Positions 7,439-18,151 of a DNA stretch of 64,000 nucleotides are shown piece after piece; position 1 is the stretch's first letter, and each line of letters opens with the position of its first letter. The translations under genes were made by a program, and so were the position numbers. Source of the DNA: Leucobacter triazinivorans (GTDB lineage: Bacteria; Actinomycetota; Actinomycetes; Actinomycetales; Microbacteriaceae). The notes below the pieces were generated by a model. The model had not been told where the DNA came from. It saw only the letters and a list, made by a program, of their open reading frames with translations, and did not search any database. The stretch lies in the NCBI RefSeq assembly GCF_004208635.1, contig NZ_CP035806.1, positions 496,001 to 560,000 on the forward strand, given 5' to 3'.

Positions 7439-9019
7439 ATGCTGATCGCGAAGATGAACCAGGGCAAAGACGGCGACGAGGTGCGCGCGGGCGAGGGGTC
7501 CGCAGGGGCCGCCGAGCTGTGGCCGGCTCCGAGCGCCGACGGCCCGCTGAGCGCCCGCGTGGCGCTGCCTGGCTCCAAGTCGCTCACCGGACGGGAGCTG
7601 ATCCTCTCCGCCCTCGCAGACGGCCCCGGCCGACTCCTCGACCCCCTGCACTCCCGCGATTCCGCCCTCATGATCGATGCGCTGCGGGCCCTCGGCACCG
7701 GCATCGAAGAGATCCCCACCGAGAGCCGCACCGGCTCGGACCTGCGCATCTCCCCGGCCGACGAGCTCACGGGATCCACGTCGATCGCCTGCGGCCTCGC
7801 GGGAACCGTCATGCGCTTCGTGCCCCCCGTGGCGGCGCTCGCGCTCGGTCCCGTCGCCTTCGACGGCGATCCCTACGCCCGCAAGCGCCCGATGCGCCCC
7901 GTGCTCGACGCGCTGCGCGCGCTGGGCGCAGACATCGCCGACGAGGGGCGCGGCGCGCTGCCGTTCACCGTGCACGGCACCGGCGCACTGCGCGGCGGCC
8001 GGGTCGAGCTCGATGCGTCGCTCTCGAGCCAGTTCGTGTCGGCGCTGCTGCTCTCGGCGCCGCGCTTCGACGAGGGCGTGCACGTGGTGCACACGGGCGA
8101 GCGCCTGCCGAGCCTGCCGCACATCGAGATGACGATCGCGGCGCTGCACGCCCGAGGGGTCGAGGTCTCCTCCCCCGCCGCCGGCGAGTGGGTGGTCGCC
8201 CCGGGGCCGATCCGCGCCCTCGACAGCCGCATCGAGCCCGATCTCTCGAACGCCGCACCGTTCCTCGCCGCGGCGCTCGCGCTCGGCGGCTCGGTCACGG
8301 TGACGGGCTGGCCCGAGACCACGACCCAGGTCGGCGACCAGTTGCGCGAGCTACTGCCCGCCTTCGGCGCCCGCGCCGAGCGCGAGGACGACGGCTCGCT
8401 CACCGTCACGTCCGCAGGCGCACTCCGCGGGGTGCGCCTGCACGTGCCCGAGGCGGGCGAGCTGGCCCCCACCCTCGTCGGCCTCGCGGCGCTCGCCGCC
8501 CACGGCACAGACGGCACCGACGGCGAGCCGAGCGAGATCACGGGCATCGGCCACATCCGGCACCACGAGACCGATCGCATCGCGGCGCTCGTGACCGAGA
8601 TCTGCAGGCTCGGCGGCGATGCGGAAGAGCTGGACGACGGGATCGCCGTCCGCCCGGCCGCCCTGCACGGCGGCGTCTGGCACAGCTATGCCGACCATCG
8701 CATGGCGACCACCGGCGCGCTCATCGGCCTGCGCGCGCCCGGAGTCGAGGTCGAGGACATCGCATCCACCTCGAAGACGCTGCCCCAGTTCCCGCAGCTG
8801 TGGGCCCGCATGCTCGGGATCGAGGATCCCACGCTCGCCCAGGCATCCCCGACCCCCGGCGGCCTGAGCACAGGCGCGTTCGGCGCGCTCGGATTCGCCG
8901 GCATCGCCGGGGGCGGCGAGGGCGGCGGCCTCGCCGAAACGGTCGCGGAGCACCCGAGCGGCGACGACCTCGGCCTCGGGGACCTGCTCGGCGGACTCGA
9001 CGGATCCGGGGACGCATGA
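7439..9019 (+). CDS. aroA: 3-phosphoshikimate 1-carboxyvinyltransferase (EPSP synthase)
   Basis: Transfers enolpyruvyl from PEP to shikimate-3-phosphate in aromatic amino acid synthesis. Visible are the N-terminal LPGSKSLTGRELILSA, the CGLAGTVMRF active-site loop, and a late DHRMATTGALIGL. At 526 residues it is about 90 longer than usual: roughly 40 extra residues at the N-terminus and a Gly-rich acidic tail of about 60 residues after LGIEDP. ATG 7439 is the upstream start; ATG 7454 is also possible. Its stop overlaps the rsgA start (ATGA). Confidence 0.95.
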   Translation: MLIAKMNQGKDGDEVRAGEGSAGAAELWPAPSADGPLSARVALPGSKSLTGRELILSALADGPGRLLDPLHSRDSALMIDALRALGTGIEEIPTESRTGSDLRISPADELTGSTSIACGLAGTVMRFVPPVAALALGPVAFDGDPYARKRPMRPVLDALRALGADIADEGRGALPFTVHGTGALRGGRVELDASLSSQFVSALLLSAPRFDEGVHVVHTGERLPSLPHIEMTIAALHARGVEVSSPAAGEWVVAPGPIRALDSRIEPDLSNAAPFLAAALALGGSVTVTGWPETTTQVGDQLRELLPAFGARAEREDDGSLTVTSAGALRGVRLHVPEAGELAPTLVGLAALAAHGTDGTDGEPSEITGIGHIRHHETDRIAALVTEICRLGGDAEELDDGIAVRPAALHGGVWHSYADHRMATTGALIGLRAPGVEVEDIASTSKTLPQFPQLWARMLGIEDPTLAQASPTPGGLSTGAFGALGFAGIAGGGEGGGLAETVAEHPSGDDLGLGDLLGGLDGSGDA

Positions 9020-10074
9020 GCTGGCTCGCTCCGGACGAGGATGAGGATATTCCGTACGGGGAATACGCCGAGCATGAAGTCCGGCAGCGTCCCAACCCGA
9101 AGGCGAACCGCCCGCGCACCAAGCGGCGCCCCGAGCACTCGGACGCCGTCGTCGGGATGGTCACCGCGGTGGACCGGGGTCGGTACACCGCCCTCGTCCC
9201 GGCGGGATCGGATCCCGGGCACCCCGACGAGCACAGCGTGCTCGCCGCCCGCGCGCGGGAACTGCGCCGCACCCCCATTGTGATCGGCGATCGCGTGCAG
9301 CTGGTCGGCGATACGAGCGGCTCGGAGGGATCGCTCTCCCGTATCGTGGGGCTCGAGGATCGTCGCACCGTGCTGCGCCGCAGCGCGGACGACAGCGACC
9401 GCGTGGAACGGGTGATGGTGGCCAACGCCGACCAGATGCTCATCGTGGTGGCCGCAGCCGATCCAGAACCGCGCGTGCGTCTGGTCGACCGCTATCTGGT
9501 AGCCGCCTACGACGCGGGGATACGCCCGCTCATCTGCATCACCAAGATCGACCTGGCCGACCCCGAACCGTTCCTGGCGCACTTCTCCGCGCTCGAGGTG
9601 CCGGTATTCCGCTCGGCGCCGGGCGCCTGGCCGCTCGCTCAGATCCGGGCGTCGCTGGCCGGCAGGACGACCGTATTCGTCGGCCACTCCGGGGTGGGCA
9701 AGTCGACCCTCATCAACGCGCTCGTACCCGACGCGGATCGGGCGACCGGGCACGTCAACGAGGTCACGGGGCGGGGTCGACACACCTCGTCTTCGTCCGT
9801 CGCGCTCCGCGCGGCGACCCCGCGCAGCGCCGGCGGCGAATCCGGGTGGGTCATCGACACCCCCGGCGTGCGCTCGTTCGGGCTGGGGCACGTGACGAGC
9901 GACGGGATCCTGCGCGGCTTCACCGACCTCGCCGAGATCATCGACCTCTGCCCGCGCGGTTGCACGCATCAGGATGACGCACCCGACTGCGAGCTCGACG
10001 CGGCAGTCGCCGACGGAAGGCTCGACGCTGCGGGTGCCGCACGGGTGGAGTCGCTGCGGCGTCTGCTCAAGTGA
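9016..10074 (+). CDS. rsgA: Ribosome small-subunit GTPase RsgA
   Basis: A 352-residue circularly permuted GTPase that helps the final maturation of the 30S subunit. An N-terminal acidic/basic tail is followed by an OB-type domain (about 45-115), the GTPase domain with ITKIDLAD (G4), GHSGVGKSTLIN (G1) and DTPGVRSFG (G3), and a zinc motif CPRGCTHQDDAPDCEL with three Cys and one His. Translationally coupled to aroA, an order also known in mycobacteria (Rv3227-Rv3228). Confidence 0.95.
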   Translation: MSWLAPDEDEDIPYGEYAEHEVRQRPNPKANRPRTKRRPEHSDAVVGMVTAVDRGRYTALVPAGSDPGHPDEHSVLAARARELRRTPIVIGDRVQLVGDTSGSEGSLSRIVGLEDRRTVLRRSADDSDRVERVMVANADQMLIVVAAADPEPRVRLVDRYLVAAYDAGIRPLICITKIDLADPEPFLAHFSALEVPVFRSAPGAWPLAQIRASLAGRTTVFVGHSGVGKSTLINALVPDADRATGHVNEVTGRGRHTSSSSVALRAATPRSAGGESGWVIDTPGVRSFGLGHVTSDGILRGFTDLAEIIDLCPRGCTHQDDAPDCELDAAVADGRLDAAGAARVESLRRLLK

Positions 10075-10204
10075 CCGCACTCTCCGCGGCGCGAGCCGGA
10101 GCCACAGCCCCGGGAGGGAGCTCGCAGGCGCGGGATCCTGCCACGATCGGTCGCGGCCGGCGCCACGTACCGGAGCGCGGTTGAGCGGCACTAGGCTGGG
10201 AAGC

Positions 10205-10684
10205 ATGACCGAACGCGTGATTCTCGAACCCGGACAGCCCGCACCCGATTTCTCGCTCCAGGATCAGGACGGGAATACCCGTTCCCTCGCCGATTTCCGA
10301 GGCGAGAAGGTGGTGCTGTTCTTCATTCCGGAGGCGATGACGCCGGCGTGCACGAAGGAGTCGTGCGAGTTCCAAGAGTCCTCGGACCAGCTCGCCACGG
10401 CCGGGTATCGTGTGCTCGGCATGTCCCGAGACTCAGTCGAACGCCTCCGTCGCTTTGCCGATCGCGACGGCTTGGAGTACCCGTTTCTCAGCGACCCCGA
10501 CGCCGCAGTGCACCGCGCGTACGGTGCCTACGGCACGAAGAACAGCTACGGACGCATCGTCGAAGGCGTGATCCGCTCGACATTCGTGATCGATGCCGAT
10601 GGTCTGATCGAGCACGCCCTCACCAACATCAAGGCGACGGGCCATGTCGCGCGGGTGCTGAAGCTCCTCGGCCTCGACGCCTAG
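10205..10684 (+). CDS. bcp: Peroxiredoxin, Bcp/PrxQ family
   Basis: A 159-residue thioredoxin-fold peroxidase reducing hydroperoxides in the cytoplasm. The start MTERVILEPGQPAPDFSLQD and the active site TPACTKESCEF are visible. The first Cys is the peroxidatic one, and the second, five residues later, is the resolving Cys typical of atypical 2-Cys PrxQ proteins. Glycine of the usual TPGCT motif is alanine here. Its stop overlaps by 3 bases the stop of the convergent membrane-protein gene. The nearby SigR locus makes redox control plausible, but no promoter was identified. Confidence 0.93.
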   Translation: MTERVILEPGQPAPDFSLQDQDGNTRSLADFRGEKVVLFFIPEAMTPACTKESCEFQESSDQLATAGYRVLGMSRDSVERLRRFADRDGLEYPFLSDPDAAVHRAYGAYGTKNSYGRIVEGVIRSTFVIDADGLIEHALTNIKATGHVARVLKLLGLDA

Positions 10685-11103
10685 CTCACGGTAACGGAGT
10701 CCGAGCCGTTCTCCGGGAGCTCGGGGCGCGCGAGCACCGCGGAGAGGAACCCCAGCAGCGCAGCCGCGACCAGCGCGAACCCGAACCACCACGGTCCGAT
10801 GGCGAGCTGCAGGCAACCCGTACCGGCCGCGAAGAGGAGCACGTGGATCGTGAGCGCGGATCCGCGCACCCAGCTCACCCGCGCGCGCAGGGAACCGGCG
10901 AACGTCACCGCCACCCAGACGAGAGACAGCGCGGCCATCGCGACGAGACTCAGGTTCTGCACCGCCGCGGTCGTGGATCCCAGCGCGCCGAGCACCGTCG
11001 CGATCAGCACCCACACGAGCATCAGGCTCTCGAGACCGAGCAGCGCGCGCAGCGCGGCCCAGCCCATCCGTGAGCGGGGATGTTCGGCAGGTGACGAGGT
11101 CAT
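10681..11103 (-). CDS. Small integral membrane protein, unknown function
   Basis: A 140-residue protein with four predicted membrane helices (beginning at LRALLGLESLMLVWVLIATV) and a short acidic C-terminus. Start placed at 11103 (MTSSPAEH), because GGAAAGAGAG sits just upstream; a start nine codons earlier is possible. No conserved motif was recognised. It is divergent from whiB with an AT-rich spacer. Confidence 0.7.
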   Translation of the reverse strand: MTSSPAEHPRSRMGWAALRALLGLESLMLVWVLIATVLGALGSTTAAVQNLSLVAMAALSLVWVAVTFAGSLRARVSWVRGSALTIHVLLFAAGTGCLQLAIGPWWFGFALVAAALLGFLSAVLARPELPENGSDSVTVS

Positions 11104-11143
11104 TGCGGCTCTCTTTCCAGACAATTGCAAATTAACTATTGAT

Positions 11144-11172
11144 TTGCTTCTACATCCGTGAAACTATATATT
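11144..11172 (+). promoter_or_regulatory. Probable whiB promoter
   Basis: TTGCTT at 11144-11149 and TATATT at 11167-11172 are separated by 17 bases, in an unusually AT-rich spacer for this genome. Transcription would start near 11180 and leave a leader of about 120 bases before whiB. The assignment rests on consensus resemblance only. Confidence 0.45.
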
Positions 11173-11301
11173 TCGTCGAGTTTCGCGCACACCGACGTGA
11201 GCATTCTCAGCCACGTTTCAGGTATGAACGGCGCGAGATTCTAGGCTACATGGCCTCCCAGGTATTTCGCGTGCGTGCGTTGCACTAGAGGAGGACAATT
11301 G

Positions 11302-11550
11302 ATGGATTGGCGCGAGAAGGCAGCCTGCCTCACCGTGGACCCCGAGCTTTTCTTCCCGGTCGGGAACACCGGCCCGGCGGTCGAGCAGATCGAGCGAGCC
11401 AAGTCGGTGTGCGCGCGCTGCACGGTGACCGAGATGTGCCTGCAGTACGCCATGGACACCGGTCAGGATTCGGGTGTCTGGGGCGGTCTCAGCGAGGACG
11501 AGCGCCGCGCGCTCAAGCGCCGCGCAGCCCGCGCCCGTCGCGCGAGCTGA
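11302..11550 (+). CDS. whiB1: WhiB-family iron-sulfur transcriptional regulator (WhiB1-like)
   Basis: An 82-residue Wbl protein. The four Fe-S cluster cysteines are C9, C37, C40 and C46 (AACL, CARC, MC), followed by the family turn GVWGG (58-62) and a basic tail (KRRAARARR) for DNA contact. Size and spacing match WhiB1, which in mycobacteria senses nitric oxide and binds SigA. Proximity to the sigR/aroA/rsgA genes parallels the whiB1-sigH region there. A strong ribosome site GAGGAGG precedes the ATG. Paralogue identity is inferred. Confidence 0.88.
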   Translation: MDWREKAACLTVDPELFFPVGNTGPAVEQIERAKSVCARCTVTEMCLQYAMDTGQDSGVWGGLSEDERRALKRRAARARRAS

Positions 11551-11564
11551 TCCCCCAGCACTGA

Positions 11565-11604
11565 CGAGAGGCCCCGGACCGTGGAAACGGTTCGGGGCCT
11601 CTCG
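11565..11604 (+). terminator. Hairpin terminator after whiB
   Basis: A 14-base stem (cgagaggccccgga at 11565-11578 with ttcggggcctctcg at 11591-11604) with one mismatch and a 12-base loop lies 14 bases after the whiB stop. There is no strong T-run, which is common in high-G+C genomes. Confidence 0.8.
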
Positions 11605-11720
11605 TGCATCTGCCGCTCCCGCTGCGGCGTTTCGGCCGGCCGAGCGCCTTCAGCTCCCATGCCTGCCGGGCAACGCAGCCCGCCCGCGGGTTGAGCGAGC
11701 AGCAGCAATCGTTCCGCGGG

Positions 11721-11839
11721 TTGAACGAGCGCAGCGAGTCGAATCCTTCACCCTCGGATTTCGACTCGCTTCGCTCGCTCAATCAGCCTTCGCTCGCTCA
11801 ATCAGCCTGCGCTCGCGCAATCAGCCATCGCTCGCGCAG
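11721..11839. repeat. Inverted repeat plus 19-bp tandem repeats
   Basis: A 23-base imperfect inverted repeat (11721-11743 with 11760-11782) built of alternating gagcg/cgctc is followed by three and a half 19-base units of cgctcgctcaatcagcctt (11772-11839). The array ends just before the end of argG. It looks like the short cgctcgctcaa repeats I have seen in intergenic DNA of Microbacteriaceae. The rest of 11551-11847 holds no gene that I can support. Confidence 0.8.
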
Positions 11840-11847
11840 CGGTGGCG

Positions 11848-13314
<1,467 letters not shown>

Positions 13315-13710
13315 TCAGCGCGAATCCCGAAGCTCGGCCTGCAGTTTCTTCGTGAGCCTGCCGAAGACCAGGGTGTACGACTCCTCGAGCATCTCGCCGA
13401 GCCGCTCCGCAGAGAAGGTCGCGCGCTCCAGCAGCACCGAGTTCCAGTGCTGCTTGTTGGCGTAGTACCCGGGCACGATCTCGGCGAACTCCTGTCGCAG
13501 CGCCTCGTTCTCCAGAGGATCGCCCTTCATCGTGAGGATCAGCCGGCCGAGGTTGTCTGCACCGTACATGCCGAAAAGCCTTCCGCCCACCGTCAGCGTC
13601 AGCGCCTCCCACTCCGGTTTCCGCGTCAGCACGGCTCCGGGCAGCCGGTCGGCCGCTTGCTGCAGCCAGTTCTCGTCCACTGCGGCGACGAGGGGTGGGT
13701 GTGGTGTCAC
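13315..13710 (-). CDS. MmcQ/YjbR family protein
   Basis: A 131-residue protein with the CyaY/YjbR-like fold: GRLFGMYG, ILTMKGDPLENEALRQEF, and the family signature NKQHWNSVLLE. GTG 13710 is chosen because AGGAGG lies just upstream. Family members are described as DNA-binding-like, but their role is not established. Adjacent to argG on the same strand, with a 45-base gap. Confidence 0.85.
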   Translation of the reverse strand: MTPHPPLVAAVDENWLQQAADRLPGAVLTRKPEWEALTLTVGGRLFGMYGADNLGRLILTMKGDPLENEALRQEFAEIVPGYYANKQHWNSVLLERATFSAERLGEMLEESYTLVFGRLTKKLQAELRDSR

Positions 13711-13790
13711 GGCGGGCCTCCTGAGGGTATCCGTGCGGAATGCGCGATCGAACGGCTCGTTCGCGCAGCGCGGTGAATGCAACGTATCAC

Positions 13791-14195
13791 TCACGAGCAT
13801 TCCGCGGCGTGAACGTTTCGGACGCGCTCCGCGCCGCCCGTTCGCAGGCGCGGCCGGAGTTCGCTCGGACGTCTGCCGCCCAGATCGGCGAACTCGCGCG
13901 TCATGTGCGACTGGTCCGCGTACCCGCACCGGGAGGCGACCTCGGCCAGTGGAGCCCACACGCTCAGCGGCCCGGGCGATCACCTCGATCAGACGCCGCC
14001 TGCCCCCGAGCCTGGGCGGGTCCACTTGCCGCAGAACACCGCTCACCGCGCTCTCGAAGCAGGCCCCCTCGCCGATGCGCTCCTGCAGCCGTCGGGCGGC
14101 ACGCTCACCGTTCCGCTGCTCGAGGTGCGCCACAGCACCGCGCCCGGGATCCTCGAGTCGCGCTCCCGGTACCGCACCCGTCTCCTGTCCGAGCA
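13791..14195 (-). pseudogene. Decayed AraC-family transcriptional regulator
   Basis: Fragments of one AraC-type regulator are readable on the minus strand in different frames. The first is IPGAVLWRTSSSGTVSVPPD near 14150-14085 (N-terminal, with the VLPDG-like motif). It is joined directly to RRLQERIGEGACFESAVSG (to about 13970). After a frameshift comes APLAEVASRCGYADQSHMTR, which is the C-terminal helix-turn-helix, ending at a stop at 13791-13793. The middle of the ligand domain is missing, so this looks like a gene broken by an internal deletion and a frameshift. A sequencing error could explain the shift but not the deletion. Confidence 0.7.
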
Positions 14196-14201
14196 GCCCG
14201 G

Positions 14202-15191
14202 CTACTCGATCAGTCCGAGCTCGCGCACGGCATCGCGCTCGGCCACAAGCTCCGCCACGGAGGCGTCGATCCGCCGCCGCGAGAACTCGTCGACCGAGAG
14301 CCCTTCGACGATCTCCCAGTCGCCGCCGCGCGATACGACGGGGAAGGACGACACGAGCCCCGCCGGCACTCCGTACTCGCCGCGCGAGACGACCGCTGCG
14401 CTCGTCCAGGCCCCGTCCGGCGTGCCGAGCGCCCAGTCGCGCACGTGCTCGATCGCGGCGTTCGCAGCCGACGCCACGGACGAGCCGCCGCGCACCTCGA
14501 TGATCTCCGCACCGCGCTTCGCCACGCGATCCACGTATGCGCCGCGCGCCCACGCCGGGTCGACGGCATCGAGCGCCGGCCTCCCCGACACGGTCGCGTG
14601 GCTCAGGTCGGGGTACTGCGTGGCCGAGTGGTTGCCCCAGATCGTCACGCCGCCGACGTCTGCGACCGCGACGCCCGCCTCGGCGGCGAGCAGCCCCACG
14701 GCCCGGTTGTGGTCGAGCCGGGTGAGGGCGGTGAAGCGCTCGGGCGGCAGGTCGGGCGCGTGCTGCTGCGCGATGAGGGCGTTCGTGTTGGCCGGGTTGC
14801 CCACAACAATCACGCGCACGTCATCGGCGGCGTGCGCGCCGATCGCGCGCCCCTGCGGGCCGAAGATCGCTCCGTTCGCCGCGAGCAGATCGCCGCGCTC
14901 CATGCCCGCGGTGCGGGGGCGCGAGCCGATGAGCATGGCGACGCTCGCGCCGTCGAATCCGACGTTCGGGTCGTCGGTGATCTCCACCCCCGCGAGCAGC
15001 GGGAACGCGCAGTCGGCGAGCTCCATGGCCGCGCCCTCGGCCCCGCGCATGCCCTGCGGGATCTCGAGCAGCCGCAGCGCCACCGGCTGGTCGGCTCCGA
15101 GCATGTCGCCCGCGGCGATCCGGAACATCGCGGCGTATCCGATCTGGCCGCCTGCGCCGGTGAGCGTGATGGTGACGGGTGGTTTCGGCAT
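14202..15191 (-). CDS. mdh: Malate dehydrogenase
   Basis: A 329-residue NAD-dependent enzyme oxidising malate to oxaloacetate in the citric acid cycle. Visible features are the nucleotide-binding [30 protein letters not shown], the RLDHNRA substrate-arginine region and the catalytic histidine in [12 protein letters not shown]. Length is as expected for the actinobacterial/plant-like class. The reverse-strand neighbour upstream is an aldo/keto reductase 34 bases away. Confidence 0.96.
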   Translation of the reverse strand: MPKPPVTITLTGAGGQIGYAAMFRIAAGDMLGADQPVALRLLEIPQGMRGAEGAAMELADCAFPLLAGVEITDDPNVGFDGASVAMLIGSRPRTAGMERGDLLAANGAIFGPQGRAIGAHAADDVRVIVVGNPANTNALIAQQHAPDLPPERFTALTRLDHNRAVGLLAAEAGVAVADVGGVTIWGNHSATQYPDLSHATVSGRPALDAVDPAWARGAYVDRVAKRGAEIIEVRGGSSVASAANAAIEHVRDWALGTPDGAWTSAAVVSRGEYGVPAGLVSSFPVVSRGGDWEIVEGLSVDEFSRRRIDASVAELVAERDAVRELGLIE

Positions 15192-15225
15192 GTGCTCTCC
15201 TCTTCCGTGATGTGCGGGCCCGCGA

Positions 15226-16083
15226 CTACCGCGCGTTGAACGCGCGCGGATCGGGGCCGAAGCCCCGCTGCTCGTCCAGCGCGTCGATGGCCGCGATCTC
15301 GGCGTCGCTCAACGCGAAGTCGAAGATGTCGGCGTTCTCCACCAGACGCTCGCGGCGCGATGTCTTCGGGAACACGATGCGCTGCTGCTGCACGTGCCAC
15401 CGCAGCACGACCTGCGCCGGCGTCTTGCCGTGGGCTGCAGCCGCGGCGGCGACCTCCGGGCGCTCGAGCAGGTCGGACTTGCCCTGCGAGAGCGGCCCCC
15501 AGGCCTCGACGGCGATGCCGTGCTCGCGGCAGAACGCGGTGAGCTCGCGGCGCTGGTGCAGCGGGTGCAGCTCGATCTGATTCGCCGCGGGAACCACGCC
15601 CGTCGCGTCGATGAGCTCGGTGAGGTGCTCGACCTCGAAGTTGGAGACGCCGATGGCCGAGGCGCGCCCCGACTGCGCGATCTCGATGAGGGATCGCCAC
15701 GCGCCGAGCGCCTCGCCCCGTTCGGGCTGCGGCCAGTGGATCAGGAAGAGATCGACACGATCGAGCCCCAGCCGGTCGAGGCTCTCCTCGAAGGCCTCGC
15801 GAGGGCGCGGCTGATCCGCGTTCCACAGCTTGGTCGTGACGAAGATCTCGTCGCGGGGAATGCCGCTCGCCGCGACGGCTCGGCCCACCTCGGCCTCGTT
15901 GCGGTAGTAGCTCGCCGTGTCGATGTGCCGATAGCCCGTCTCGAGCGCGTCGGAGACGATGCGCTCGGTCTCCCCCGGTTCGACCAGGAAGACGCCGAGC
16001 CCCAGCTGCGGGATCTCGACGGGCGCACCTTCGCTGAGCACGCCGTTCGTCAGAGTGACATTCGGGATCGACAGCACGGTCAT
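15226..16083 (-). CDS. Aldo/keto reductase
   Basis: A 285-residue NADPH-dependent reductase with a TIM-barrel fold. The catalytic tetrad elements are visible: [14 protein letters not shown] (Asp and Tyr), VTTKLW (Lys) and LIHWP (His). The start [14 protein letters not shown] at 16083 fits the usual beginning better than the longer frame. Related actinobacterial enzymes reduce 2,5-diketo-D-gluconate or other small carbonyls; the substrate cannot be assigned. Confidence 0.92.
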   Translation of the reverse strand: MTVLSIPNVTLTNGVLSEGAPVEIPQLGLGVFLVEPGETERIVSDALETGYRHIDTASYYRNEAEVGRAVAASGIPRDEIFVTTKLWNADQPRPREAFEESLDRLGLDRVDLFLIHWPQPERGEALGAWRSLIEIAQSGRASAIGVSNFEVEHLTELIDATGVVPAANQIELHPLHQRRELTAFCREHGIAVEAWGPLSQGKSDLLERPEVAAAAAAHGKTPAQVVLRWHVQQQRIVFPKTSRRERLVENADIFDFALSDAEIAAIDALDEQRGFGPDPRAFNAR

Positions 16084-16162
16084 GGCTCTCGCTTTCGCTC
16101 GGGGACTCCTGCGGGTCAGTCTATGCCCGGCCACCGACCTCGCCGCTGAGATATGCCGTCCT

Positions 16163-16378
16163 CTACCGCGCCTCTTCGACCATCAGTATCACGCGCTCCA
16201 GGTCCGCTCGATGCTCACGAACGTATTCGTTCATGCCGAGGAAGAAATCACGATATCCGCGGCAACCGCTTGGTAGGCGATGCCGGTTCAAGATCCGCGG
16301 CAGAGTGCAGGACGCCAAAGCGCGGCTCCGTAAGTCATCGGTTCCCTTTTCCGTCCGCAACCGCGTAACTGATCCCAC
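16163..16378 (-). CDS. Possible short hypothetical protein
   Basis: A 71-codon frame with no recognised family. Its last third (MNEYVREHRADLERVILMVE, then EAR) looks like real protein sequence and may be the tail of a lost gene. It overlaps the previous gene by 44 bases and has no clear ribosome site. It closes the low-G+C insert. It could be a small gene, a remnant, or chance. Confidence 0.3.
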   Translation of the reverse strand: MGSVTRLRTEKGTDDLRSRALASCTLPRILNRHRLPSGCRGYRDFFLGMNEYVREHRADLERVILMVEEAR

Positions 16379-16937
16379 CGGTAACCAGCACGAGTACCGT
16401 AGTCGCGATGGCCGATCCCGACGCAGCGTCGGCGTTGAGCAGCGACCACGCTCTCGCCGTTCCCCACGAGGTCGATGTGCCCACCGTCCAGTTCAGCACC
16501 GCATAGCTCAGCAGCGGCATCCAGGCGAGCTGACGCTGCAACAGCACCGCGCTCAGCGATCCCGCGCCTAACCCGAACAAGACATTGCGATACACGGCCA
16601 CAGCTTCGGCCTCCATGAATAGACGCAGGTTCACGGCGCATGCAGCCACGAGCACACAAGCGCTCACCGTGCAGATGAACAGAATCGAGCGGTAGACCCG
16701 CAAACGGAGCCTGGGCAGTGACGACTCCAGTGCTCGGCCTGGTGACGCTGCGAGCACCGTCCACACGATTCCGGGGAACACGGCGACGGAGAGCAGCGGC
16801 ACTGTGGCCCAATCAGAGGTGATGGGTGAGTCGCGAAGCACGCTCGGCACTGCCATCAAGAGGAGCAGGCTCGCACCCACCGCAGGCACGAGCATCGACA
16901 ACCGGCGCGATTTGAGGAACAGCCTCAATCCAGGCAT
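16335..16937 (-). CDS. Membrane protein of the ABC exporter operon
   Basis: A 200-residue protein with five to six predicted membrane helices (for example LVPAVGASLLLLMAVPSV, YRSILFICTVSACVLVAACA, ATTVLVLVTGGISYAVA). No family recognised. ATG 16937 overlaps the permease stop by one base (TGATG), so the two are co-translated and it probably is a second membrane subunit or accessory of the transporter. Base composition is lower in G+C than the chromosome around it. Confidence 0.7.
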   Translation of the reverse strand: MPGLRLFLKSRRLSMLVPAVGASLLLLMAVPSVLRDSPITSDWATVPLLSVAVFPGIVWTVLAASPGRALESSLPRLRLRVYRSILFICTVSACVLVAACAVNLRLFMEAEAVAVYRNVLFGLGAGSLSAVLLQRQLAWMPLLSYAVLNWTVGTSTSWGTARAWSLLNADAASGSAIATTVLVLVTGGISYAVADGKGNR

Positions 16938-18151
16938 CAAGCATCGCCCTCGCACCGTTGCAGCATCAGCAGCCCTTCCTGGGCCTGAGCCAGAGTCGGG
17001 GGCCCATCGGAAAAGTCCGCGGTCTCCATCAGCATGCCCACGCCCGAGAAACCCGGCATGATCCAGGTAGCGACGATCGAGAGCGCAACGTCTATATCTG
17101 GTCTGGCCGGCAAGGCATCACCGCAGTCCGCCAGAGAGAGCACGACGGACATGGTGATGTCGTCACGGTCGGCCTCGTCCTCTCCGATCAGCGGTTCGAA
17201 GTAGATGTTCTGCTTCGTACCTGCAGTGAACGGCGAATAGGTAGCCCCGCCCGCTGTCGGTTCGAGCTCACTGACTCTCGCGGCAACTGGAGCGAGCAGT
17301 TCGATTGCACCGGCGAGGGACTCCTGTTGTTCCCGAGGCAAACAGACCCGCGCCCTGCTCTCAGGAAGGTTAGAGCACACTCGTTCTCCAACCGGGACGT
17401 AGACGAAGACGCCGTCGCCCTCAGCTGCGAGAACGCTCGTCCCTCCACCAACGAGGACCGCCGCGAGAAGCAGGGTCACCAGGTTTCTGGCGATTCGACG
17501 CTGCCCCATCACGACCCAGATGAGCAGCAGCGCGAGGACCCAGATCAACCCGAACGTGGCCGCGTACACCACGAAGATCTCTCTCCGCAGAACGAAAGAA
17601 CTCGAGAGCGTGTCGCCTGCTGAAACGAAGTAGAACAACGCCCCCACGCCTCCGAGATTGAAACCGTACGCCAGGTAAAGTCCGATAGCGACGACCGGTG
17701 GTGTGAGCCACGAGGGAATCATCGCCCCGACCGCCTGGCCCAACATTACGAAGGCGAAGCTTCCGAGAACCGCGAGCGCGATCTCGAACACCGCACTGGT
17801 CATCGGGGTCGCCCCGTGCACGATGGTGAGCACATACCCAATCACCAGCGCGATGAGCATTCCCGAGGTGGTCCACAGCGCCGAGACGAGTGCCCGACTA
17901 CCCAGCATTCGCCACGAGAGATGTATTGGCAATGCATAGACGAGTTCCCTGGCACCCTCCGCCCGCAGCACACGCACGCTATCGGCAGCGCCCAGCCCGA
18001 GAAGGATCGGCGAGAGGACGATGCTGAGCGACACGACAATATTCGTGATCCACGCTGTACTCCAAACCGCACGCTCGTCGAGCGTGAACATCAGTGCCAG
18101 GGCCGCGCAAAACCAGACACCGCCGAGCCAGAGTCCCAGCGAACGTTTCAT
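16937..18151 (-). CDS. ABC transporter permease with C-terminal extracytoplasmic domain
   Basis: A 404-residue membrane subunit. About seven hydrophobic helices occupy residues 8-242. The remaining 160 residues (243-404) are soluble and hold four cysteines (259, 270, 343, 400), which suggests a disulfide-bonded domain outside the membrane. The permease part resembles ABC-2-type exporters in general pattern only. ATG 18151 overlaps the ATPase stop (ATGA). Gene order (secreted protein, ATPase, permease, membrane protein) suggests that the transporter exports, or gives immunity to, the secreted protein; this is inference. Confidence 0.75.
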   Translation of the reverse strand: MKRSLGLWLGGVWFCAALALMFTLDERAVWSTAWITNIVVSLSIVLSPILLGLGAADSVRVLRAEGARELVYALPIHLSWRMLGSRALVSALWTTSGMLIALVIGYVLTIVHGATPMTSAVFEIALAVLGSFAFVMLGQAVGAMIPSWLTPPVVAIGLYLAYGFNLGGVGALFYFVSAGDTLSSSFVLRREIFVVYAATFGLIWVLALLLIWVVMGQRRIARNLVTLLLAAVLVGGGTSVLAAEGDGVFVYVPVGERVCSNLPESRARVCLPREQQESLAGAIELLAPVAARVSELEPTAGGATYSPFTAGTKQNIYFEPLIGEDEADRDDITMSVVLSLADCGDALPARPDIDVALSIVATWIMPGFSGVGMLMETADFSDGPPTLAQAQEGLLMLQRCEGDA

